Below are positions 1 to 11,700 of a stretch of DNA of 64,000 nucleotides, piece by piece. The translations under genes were made by a program, and so were the position numbers. The notes under the pieces are model-generated. The model did not search any database. It was given only the letters and a program-made list of their open reading frames with translations, and had not been told where the DNA came from. Positions within the stretch are counted from its first letter, which is position 1; each line of letters starts with the position of its first letter. This stretch comes from Bolinopsis microptera (taxonomy: Eukaryota > Ctenophora > Tentaculata > Lobata > Bolinopsidae), in assembly GCF_026151205.1 (NCBI RefSeq), contig NC_087084.1, positions 720,312 to 784,311 of the forward strand. The letters are read 5' to 3'.

Positions 1-3000
1 TAACACAGTACATTATTAAAATAAGGTGGGTACCCTGAGAGCGTAGTTACAATAACACAGTACATTATTAAAATAAGGTGGGTACCCTGAGAGCGTAGTT
101 ACAATAACATAGTACATTATTAAAATAAGGTGGGTACCCTGAGAGCGTAGTTACAATAACACAGTACATTATTAAAATAAGGTGGGCACCCTGAGAGCGT
201 AGTTACAATAACACAGTACATTATTAAAATAAGGTGGGGACCCTGAGAGCGTAGTTACAATAACATAGTACATTATTAAAATAAGGTGGGTACCCTGAGA
301 GCGTAGTTACAATAACACAGTACATTATTAAAATAAGGTGTTCACCCTGAGAGCGTAGTTACAATAACATAGTACATTATTAAAATAAGGTGGGTACCCT
401 GAGAGCATAGTTACAATAACACAGTACATTATTAAAATAAGGTGGGTACCCTGAGAGCATAGTTACAATAGCACAGTACATTATTAAAATAAGGTGGGTA
501 CCCTGAGAGCATAGTTACAATAACACAGTACATTATTAAAATAAGGTGGGTACCCTGAGAGCATAGTTACAATAACACAGTACATTATTAAAATAAGGTG
601 GGTACCCTGAGAGCGTAGTTACAATAACACAGTACATTATTAAAATAAGGTGGGTACCCTGAGAGCGTAGTTACAATAACACAGTACATTATTAAAATAA
701 GGTGGGTACCCTGAGAGCGTAGTTACAATAACACAGTACATTATTAAAATAAGGTGGGTACCCTGAGAGCATAGTTACAATAACATAGTACATTATTAAA
801 ATAAGGTGGGTACCCTGAGAGGGTAGTTACAATAACATAGTACATTATTAAAATAAGGTGGGTACCCTGAGAGCGTAGTTACAATAACACAGTACATTAT
901 TAAAATAAGGCGGGTACCCTGAGAGCGTAGTTACAATAACACAGTACATTATTAAAATAAGGTGGGTACCCTGAGAGCGTAGTTACAATAACACAGTACA
1001 TTATTAAAATAAGGTGGGTACCCTGAGAGCGTAGTTACAATAACATAGTACATTATTAAAATAAGGTGATCACCCTGAGAGCGTAGTTACAATAACACAG
1101 TACATTATTAAAATAAGGTGGGTACCCTGAGAGCGTAGTTACAATAACACAGTACATTATTAAAATAAGGTGGGTACCCTGAGAGCGTAGTTACAATAAC
1201 ACAGTACATTATTAAAATAAGGTGATCACCCTGAGAGCGTAGTTACAATAACACAGTACATTATTAAAATAAGGTGGGCACCCTGAGAGCGTAGTTACAA
1301 TAACACAGTACATTATTAAAATAAGGTGGGTACCCTGAGAGCGTAGTTACAATAACACAGTACATTATTAAAATAAGGTGGGTACCCTGAGAGCGTAGTT
1401 ACAATAACACAGTACATTATTAAAATAAGGCGGGTACCCTGAGAGCGTAGTTACAATAACACAGTACATTATTAAAATAAGGCGGGTACCCTGAGAGCGT
1501 AGTTACAATAACACAGTACATTATTAAAATAAGGTGGGTACCCTGAGAGCGTAGTTACAATAACACAGTACATTATTAAAATAAGGTGGGTACCCTGAGA
1601 GCGTAGTTACAATAACACAGTACATTATTAAAATAAGGTGGGTACCCTGAGAGCGTAGTTACAATAACACAGTACATTATTAAAATAAGGTGGGTACCCT
1701 GAGAGCGTAGTTACAATAACACAGTACATTATTAAAATAAGGTGGGTACCCTGAGAGCGTAGTTACAATAACACAGTACATTATTAAAATAAGGTGGGTA
1801 CCCTGAGAGCGTAGTTACAATAACACAGTACATTATTAAAATAAGGTTATCACCCTGAGAGCGTAGTAACAATAACACAGTACATTATTAAAATAAGGTG
1901 GGTACCCTGAGAGCGTAGTTACAATAACACAGTACATTATTAAAATAAGGTGGGTACCCTGAGAGCGTAGTTACAATAACATAGTACATTATTAAAATAA
2001 GGCGGGTACCCTGAGAGCGTAGTTACAATAACACAGTACATTATTAAAATAAGGTGGGTACCCTGAGAGCGTAGTTACAATAACACAGTACATTATTAAA
2101 ATAAGGTGGGTACCCTGAGAGCGTAGTTACAATAACACAGTACATTATTAAAATAAGGTGGGTACCCTGAGAGCGTAGTTACAATAACACAGTACATTAT
2201 TAAAATAAGGTGGGTACCCTGAGAGCGTAGTTACAATAACACAGTACATTATTAAAATAAGGCGGGTACCCTGAGAGCGTAGTTACAATAACACAGTACA
2301 TTATTAAAATAAGGTGGGTACCCTGAGAGCGTAGTTACAATAACACAGTACATTATTAAAATAAGGTGGGTACCCTGAGAGCGTAGTTACAATAACACAG
2401 TACATTATTAAAATAAGGTGGGTACCCTGAGAGCGTAGTTACAATAACACAGTACATTATTAAAATAAGGCGGGTACCCTGAGAGCGTAGTTACAATAAC
2501 ACAGTACATTATTAAAATAAGGTGGGTACCCTGAGAGCGTAGTTACAATAACACAGTACATTATTAAAATAAGGTGGGTACCCTGAGAGCGTAGTTACAA
2601 TAACACAGTACATTATTAAAATAAGGTGGGTACCCTGAGAGCGTAGTTACAATAACACAGTACATTATTAAAATAAGGTGGGTACCCTGAGAGCGTAGTT
2701 ACAATAACACAGTACATTATTAAAATAAGGTGGGTACCCTGAGAGCGTAGTTACAATAACACAGTACATTATTAAAATAAGGTGGGTACCCTGAGAGCGT
2801 AGTTACAATAACACAGTACATTATTAAAATAAGGTGGGTACCCTGAGAGCGTAGTTACAATAACACAGTACATTATTAAAATAAGGTGGGTACCCTGAGA
2901 GCGTAGTTACAATAACATAGTACATTATTAAAATAAGGTGGGTACCCTGAGAGCGTAGTTACAATAACACAGTACATTATTAAAATAAGGTGGGTACCCT

Positions 3001-6000
3001 GAGAGCGTAGTTACAATAACACAGTACATTATTAAAATAAGGTGGGTACCCTGAGAGCGTAGTTACAATAACACAGTACATTATTAAAATAAGGTGGGTA
3101 CCCTGAGAGCGTAGTTACAATAACACAGTACATTATTAAAATAAGGTGGGTACCCTGAGAGCGTAGTTACAATAACACAGTACATTATTAAAATAAGGTG
3201 GGTACCCTGAGAGCGTAGTTACAATAACATAGTACATTATTAAAATAAGGCGGGTACCCTGAGAGCGTAGTTACAATAACACAGTACATTATTAAAATAA
3301 GGTGGGTACCCTGAGAGCGTAGTTACAATAACACAGTACATTATTAAAATAAGGTGGGTACCCTGAGAGCGTAGTTACAATAACATAGTACATTATTAAA
3401 ATAAGGCGGGTACCCTGAGAGCGTAGTTACAATAACACAGTACATTATTAAAATAAGGTGGGTACCCTGAGAGCGTAGTTACAATAACACAGTACATTAT
3501 TAGAATAAGGTGGGTACCCTGAGAGCGTAGTTACAATAACATAGTACATTATTAAAATAAGGTGGGTACCCTGAGAGCGTAGTTACAATAACACAGTACA
3601 TTATTAAAATAAGGCGGGTACCCTGAGAGCGTAGTTACAATAACACAGTACATTATTAAAATAAGGTGGGTACCCTGAGAGCGTAGTTACAATAACATAG
3701 TACATTATTAAAATAAGGTGGGTACCCTGAGAGCGTAGTTACAATAACATAGTACATTATTAAAATAAGGTGGGTACCCTGAGAGCGTAGTTACAATAAC
3801 ATAGTACATTATTAAAATAAGGTGGGGACCCTGAGAGCGTAGTTACAATAACACAGTACATTATTAAAATAAGGTGGGTACCCTGAGAGCGTAGTTACAA
3901 TAACACAGTACATTATTAAAATAAGGTGGGTACCCTGAGAGCGTAGTTACAATAACACAGTACATTATTAAAATAAGGTGGGTACCCTGAGAGCGTAGTT
4001 ACAATAACACAGTACATTATTAAAATAAGGTGGGTACCCTGAGAGCGTAGTTACAATAACACAGTACATTATTAAAATAAGGTGGGTACCCTGAGAGCGT
4101 AGTTACAATAACACAGTACATTATTAAAATAAGGTGGGTACCCTGAGAGCGTAGTTACAATAACACAGTACATTATTAAAATAAGGTGGGTACCCTGAGA
4201 GCGTAGTTACAATAACACAGTACATTATTAAAATAAGGTGGGTACCCTGAGAGCGTAGTTACAATAACACAGTACATTATTAAAATAAGGTGGGTACCCT
4301 GAGAGCGTAGTTACAATAACATAGTACATTATTAAAATAAGGTGGGTACCCTGAGAGCGTAGTTACAATAACACAGTACATTATTAAAATAAGGTGGGTA
4401 CCCTGAGAGCGTAGTTACAATAACACAGTACATTATTAAAATAAGGTGGGTACCCTGAGAGCGTAGTTACAATAACACAGTACATTATTAAAATAAGGTG
4501 GGTACCCTGAGAGCGTAGTTACAATAACACAGTCCATTATTAAAATAAGGCGGGTACCCTGAGAGCGTAGTTACAATAACACAGTACATTATTAAAATAA
4601 GGTGGATACCCTGAGAGCGTAGTTACAATAACACAGTACATTATTAAAATAAGGTGGGTACCCTGAGAGCGTAGTTACAATAACACAGTACATTATTAAA
4701 ATAAGGTGGGTACCCTGAGAGCGTAGTTACAATAACATAGTACATTATTAAAATAAGGTGGGTACCCTGAGAGCGTAGTTACAATAACACAGTACATTAT
4801 TAAAATAAGGTGGGTACCCTGAGAGCGTAGTTACAATAACACAGTACATTATTAAAATAAGGCGGGTACCCTGAGAGCGTAGTTACAATAACACAGTACA
4901 TTATTAAAATAAGGTGGGTACCCTGAGAGCGTAGTTACAATAACACAGTACATTATTAAAATAAGGCGGGTACCCTGAGAGCGTAGTTACAATAACACAG
5001 TACATTATTAAAATAAGGTGGGTACCCTGAGAGCGTAGTTACAATAACACAGTACATTATTAAAATAAGGTGGGTACCCTGAGAGCGTAGTTACAATAAC
5101 ACAGTACATTATTAAAATAAGGCGGGTACCCTGAGAGCGTAGTTACAATAACACAGTACATTATTAAAATAAGGTGGGTACCCTGAGAGCGTAGTTACAA
5201 TAACACAGTACATTATTAAAATAAGGTGTTCACCCTGAGAGCGTAGTTACAATAACACAGTACATTATTAAAATAAGGTGGGTACCCTGAGAGCGTAGTT
5301 ACAATAACACAGTACATTATTAAAATAAGGTGTTCACCCTGAGAGCGTAGTTACAATAACACAGTACATTATTAAAATAAGGTGGGTACCCTGAGAGCGT
5401 AGTTACAATAACACAGTACATTATTAAAATAAGGTGATCACCCTGAGAGCGTAGTTACAATAACATAGTACATTATTAAAATAAGGTGATCACCCTGAGA
5501 GCGTAGTTACAATAACACAGTACATTATTAAAATAAGGTGATCACCCTGAGAGCGTAGTTACAATAACACAGTACATTATTAAAATAAGGTGGGTACCCT
5601 GAGAGCGTAGTTACAATAACACAGTACATTATTAAAATAAGGCGGGTACCCTGAGAGCGTAGTTACAATAACACAGTACATTATTAAAATAAGGTGATCA
5701 CCCTGAGAGCGTAGTTACAATAACATAGTACATTATTAAAATAAGGTGATCACCCTGAGAGCGTAGTTACAATAACACAGTACATTATTAAAATAAGGCG
5801 GGTACCCTGAGAGCGTAGTTACAATAACACAGTACATTATTAAAATAAGGTGATCACCCTGAGAGCGTAGTTACAATAACATAGTACATTATTAAAATAA
5901 GGTGATCACCCTGAGAGCGTAGTTACAATAACACAGTACATTATTAAAATAAGGTGATCACCCTGAGAGCGTAGTTACAATAACATAGTACATTATTAAA

Positions 6001-8745
6001 ATAAGGTGATCACCCTGAGAGCGTAGTTACAATAACACAGTACATTATTAAAATAAGGTGATCACCCTGAGAGCGTAGTTACAATAACATAGTACATTAT
6101 TAAAATAAGGTGATCACCCTGAGAGCGTAGTTACAATAACATAGTACATTATTAAAATAAGGTGGGTACCCTGAGAGCGTAGTTACAATAACACAGTACA
6201 TTATTAAAATAAGGTGGGTACCCTGAGAGCGTAGTTACAATAACATAGTACATTATTAAAATAAGGTGATCACCCTGAGAGCGTAGTTACAATAACACAG
6301 TACATTATTAAAATAAGGCGGGTACCCTGAGAGCGTAGTTACAATAACACAGTACATTATTAAAATAAGGTGATCACCCTGAGAGCGTAGTTACAATAAC
6401 ACAGTACATTATTAAAATAAGGTGATCACCCTGAGAGCGTAGTTACAATAACACAGTACATTATTAAAATAAGGTGGGTACCCTGAGAGCGTAGTTACAA
6501 TAACACAGTACATTATTAAAATAAGGCGGGTACCCTGAGAGCGTAGTTACAATAACATAGTACATTATTAAAATAAGGTGATCACCCTGAGAGCGTAGTT
6601 ACAATAACACAGTACATTATTAAAATAAGGTGATCACCCTGAGAGCGTAGTTACAATAACATAGTACATTATTAAAATAAGGTGATCACCCTGAGAGCGT
6701 AGTTACAATAACACAGTACATTATTAAAATAAGGTGATCACCCTGAGAGCGTAGTTACAATAACATAGTACATTATTAAAATAAGGTGATCACCCTGAGA
6801 GCGTAGTTACAATAACATAGTACATTATTAAAATAAGGTGGGTACCCTGAGAGCGTAGTTACAATAACACAGTACATTATTAAAATAAGGTGGGTACCCT
6901 GAGAGCGTAGTTACAATAACATAGTACATTATTAAAATAAGGTGATCACCCTGAGAGCGTAGTTACAATAACACAGTACATTATTAAAATAAGGCGGGTA
7001 CCCTGAGAGCGTAGTTACAATAACACAGTACATTATTAAAATAAGGTGATCACCCTGAGAGCGTAGTTACAATAACACAGTACATTATTAAAATAAGGTG
7101 ATCACCCTGAGAGCGTAGTTACAATAACACAGTACATTATTAAAATAAGGTGGGTACCCTGAGAGCGTAGTTACAATAACACAGTACATTATTAAAATAA
7201 GGCGGGTACCCTGAGAGCGTAGTTACAATAACACAGTACATTATTAAAATAAGGTGATCACCCTGAGAGCGTAGTTACAATAACACAGTACATTATTAAA
7301 ATAAGGTGGGTACCCTGAGAGCGTAGTTACAATAACACAGTACATTATTAAAATAAGGTGGGTACCCTGAGAGCGTAGTTACAATAACACAGTACATTAT
7401 TAAAATAAGGTGATCACCCTGAGAGCGTAGTTACAATAACATAGTACATTATTAAAATAAGGTGATCACCCTGAGAGCGTAGTTACAATAACACAGTACA
7501 TTATTAAAATAAGGTGATCACCCTGAGAGCGTAGTTACAATAACATAGTACATTATTAAAATAAGGTGATCACCCTGAGAGCGTAGTTACAATAACACAG
7601 TACATTATTAAAATAAGGTGATCACCCTGAGAGCGTAGTTACAATAACATAGTACATTATTAAAATAAGGTGATCACCCTGAGAGCGTAGTTACAATAAC
7701 ATAGTACATTATTAAAATAAGGTGATCACCCTGAGAGCGTAGTTACAATAACACAGTACATTATTAAAATAAGGCGGGTACCCTGAGAGCGTAGTTACAA
7801 TAACACAGTACATTATTAAAATAAGGTGGGTACCCTGAGAGCGTAGTTACAATAACACAGTACATTATTAAAATAAGGCGGGTACCCTGAGAGCGTAGTT
7901 ACAATAACACAGTACATTATTAAAATAAGGTGGGTACCCTGAGAGCGTAGTTACAATAACACAGTACATTATTAAAATAAGGTGGGTACCCTGAGAGCGT
8001 AGTTACAATAACATAGTACATTATTAAAATAAGGCGGGTACCCTGAGAGCGTAGTTACAATAACACAGTACATTATTAAAATAAGGTGGGTACCCTGAGA
8101 GCGTAGTTACAATAACACAGTACATTATTAAAATAAGGTGGGTACCCTGAGAGCGTAGTTACAATAACACAGTACATTATTAAAATAAGGCGGGTACCCT
8201 GAGAGCGTAGTTACAATAACACAGTACATTATTAAAATAAGGTGGGTACCCTGAGAGCGTAGTTACAATAACACAGTACATTATTAAAATAAGGTGGGTA
8301 CCCTGAGAGCGTAGTTACAATAACACAGTACATTATTAAAATAAGGCGGGTACCCTGAGAGCGTAGTTACAATAACACAGTACATTATTAAAATAAGGTG
8401 GGTACCCTGAGAGCGTAGTTACAATAACACAGTACATTATTAAAATAAGGTGGGTACCCTGAGAGCGTAGTTACAATAACACAGTACATTATTAAAATAA
8501 GGCGGGTACCCTGAGAGCGTAGTTACAATAACACAGTACATTATTAAAATAAGGTGGGTACCCTGAGAGCGTAGTTACAATAACACAGTACATTATTAAA
8601 ATAAGGTGGGTACCCTGAGAGCGTAGTTACAATAACACAGTACATTATTAAAATAAGGTGGGTACCCTGAGAGCGTAGTTACAATAACACAGTACATTAT
8701 TAAAATAAGGTGGGTACCCTGAGAGCGTAGTTACAATAACACAGT
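1..8745. repeat. 52-bp satellite array, clean copy (left edge, about 168 units)
   Basis: The sequence is a head-to-tail array of a 52-bp unit that starts TAACACAGTACATTATTAAA, continues into AATAAGGTGGGTACCCTGAG and ends AGCGTAGTTACAA. Units differ only by substitutions at a few positions (ACACAG or ACATAG; GGTGGG or GGCGGG; GGGTACC, GATCACC, GTTCACC, GGGCACC or GGGGACC; GCGTAG or GCATAG). There are almost no indels, so the base quality is high. The array runs off the left edge and stops at about 8745, where its last unit merges with a VPS13B exon. On the minus strand each unit reads as the end of that exon followed by intron start. Confidence 0.98.
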
Positions 8746-11700
8746 TTAGTAGTGAGCGAGTGTTGTGCTCCCAGCTTGGTAAGCTGTGAGACCCACAGAG
8801 GGGCGTGCTGGTCCAGGTCAACGCGCGAGCACGTGTAGAACATGCAAACTGGGTGGGTACCGTCTCCCTCTCTGTACGTGGGGTTATTCAATTAGGTAAT
8901 TAGTGGGTTATTCAATCAGGTAATTAGTGGGTTATTCAATTAGGTAATTAATTATTCAATTATGTAATTAGTGGGGTTATACAATTAGGTAATTAGTGGG
9001 TTATTCAATTAGGTAATTAATATTCTTTATTGTAAATAGACGATCAATTTTCATTTTATTCAGGTTGGTGTTCAAGTAAATAAAAACTAATACACTTAAT
9101 AAACAAAATTACCTTTGTTGTGCAGCTGTACAGATGGCTTAAGTGACGTAACAAGAGAAAGAGAAAGAGAAAGTGAAAGTGAAAGTAGCTAACCTAACGT
9201 TGCTCCCTGAGAGATACACAGTAGCACCTAGACACGTAACACTCAGGTGAGACATGACGTGTAGTCGTGTGGTGGAGACAGCACGTTTAGGGTTGGGTTG
9301 GGCGGGCAGACGCTCAAACAGGGCCCACATCGTCTGGGAGAGGTATTATATTATATTTACTTATTTACTTTAGGTAAAATAGCACAAAATGTCTGGAAAT
9401 TCAAAGTTTAACAATTATTACTTTGCAGTCTCGAATGTGAAGGAGACTGAGTGATCGAGGAGCTGAAAGAGAGAAAGAACAAGGAAAGAAAGAGAAAGTG
9501 AAAGAGAAAGAAAAAGCAAACCTTGGAGTTAAAGAAGAGGGAGAGGGAGTTGAGGATGGAGTTATTAAGGAATACAGTAAACTTGTTAGCTACCATTCGT
9601 ATCTCAAACAACTCGGTCTCGTTTCTTTCCAATCTGTCCAATTCGTCCCTGATTTATAGAGATCATTTATTTAATAACTGTAATTTATTTTAATAACTGT
9701 ATAGATTAAAACTTTAAAACTATGTCTTCATCGACCGCCTTCACTATTTTCGCTAATAAAGCATGTACAACCAAACTCTGATTAACCATTTCCTCCAAAC
9801 TTTACGGTAACTCGGGGTTAACCTCACTTAATATTAGCACTATATTGATTATGGTGTGTTGGTGTACAAGATACAAGATATAACGCTGTTTATATTCACC
9901 ACACCATAGTGCAAGAAAATTTCAAGTGAAAGGGATGATAACAATATAGTAAAGGTTGTGTATTTGTACTCACAAAGGGCGCTGTTTGAACTCAGGTATA
10001 ATGTTTAACATACAGAGCCACAGAGCACGGAACTTGGTGAACTTTAGTGTCTCCTCCTCGGTAGCGTGTCTCTTGTCCTGAGTTAACGGAGTTTTCTTTA
10101 ATTAACTTAGTTTTAATTAATTAATAAGTTAATGTAGTTTTCTTTAATTAACTTAGTTTTAATTAATTAATAAGTTAATGTAGTTGTATTTCATTAATTA
10201 ATTACCATATTATTTACACAGATTGTATCACCTCATAGTCTAGTTGAGGCAGCAGGTCGAACAGGGAGCCCTCTGTTAATGTACTCATAGTATCCACCTC
10301 AACATCTCCGAACACAAACATTTGCTCCTTCTGAAACCATTAATCATTATTAACATTGTAAATCAGGGTTTAAAGGTTTAATACCATACTTAAATCAGGG
10401 TTCATGGCATACCAAACTTGTAAAGGGAAAATTAAATTTTGGTTTTCGGTGGTTGGTTTCTGTAAATGGACTAATTTTCTGTTAAAGGGCTGGCAACTCA
10501 TTAAACAACTAAATAACTAACTCATTAAATAACTAACTCATTAACTCATTAAATAACTAAATAACTAAATAACTAACTAAATAACTAACTAACTAACTAA
10601 TTTTCACTAATTAACTAACATGGTGAGAGAGGTTTGCAGTTAAACTACACACTCCCAATGTGAAATGAGAGTAGTAGTATCCCTTAGCAACGCACTCCAT
10701 CGCTAAACCTCGTATCTTCATGTTCAGGAACGGAGTGAACTGGTACTTTGCTGACCTGAGCCACATTTATAATTTAACTAAATATATATATAATATATAA
10801 TATATATATAATAATATAGAGAACATAGTTATTTGCGATAGTTAACCAAGAACACACTGGTTACCCCTAGTAGATTATTAACCGACATTAGGCCATTATA
10901 TTATCAAACCACCAGTACAGTGTTCACTGATGTATATAAAATACAGTTCATTCTCCAAGAATCAAACCTAGAACAACATATTGATCTACACACTGTGACA
11001 TCTTACTATATATAAAGCGAGACGATATATATATATATATATTTGTGCCATTTTACTGACACCACGGCATCAACTTTAACGCGACTTTCCGCAAAAACCG
11101 TAAAAGATATACAACTGAAACTTTTTTGACTGGGTCAAATGCTTTTATGCTTTTCAAATCAGCATGAAAAAATAAAAAATTGGCCAAGGAATAAGAGTTT
11201 TAGAGCCCAAAATTTGGACCCCCAAGTGGTGTCAAAAACGCGAATTAAATAGGTAATAATTATTTTAGTCTCTTGAGTCTTGACACCATTTTAGGGTTAT
11301 ACGGGTTCCTGCTAGTAAAGCTAACCTCTTTCTGCGCTGAGCTAGAACTTGTGTACATGAGATATTGAAACTCTTAACAAAGAGAGAGAAGTTGAAGAGC
11401 ATTTCAGCAGGAGGAGCGGGGGAGACTCCGTAGTCCTCATATGCTGCCATTCCTAGCATACTCCACCCCCAACCAATCCAACCTGGGGACATATAATATA
11501 TCCTTGTGTTTGACTACAGAACACAAAATATATATCATTGTGTAGGACTACAGAACACAAAATATATCATTGTGTTCGACTACACAACACAGAATATATA
11601 TCATTGTGTTTGACTAAATTACATAAAATATATCTGTGTGTTCGACTACACAACACAGAATATATCCTTGTGTTTGACTATTACCTTCCTCGTCAGCTGA

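Noticed and set aside
1..8745. CRISPR array
   Set aside because: Units are contiguous with no unique spacers, and the context is an intron-rich animal genome.
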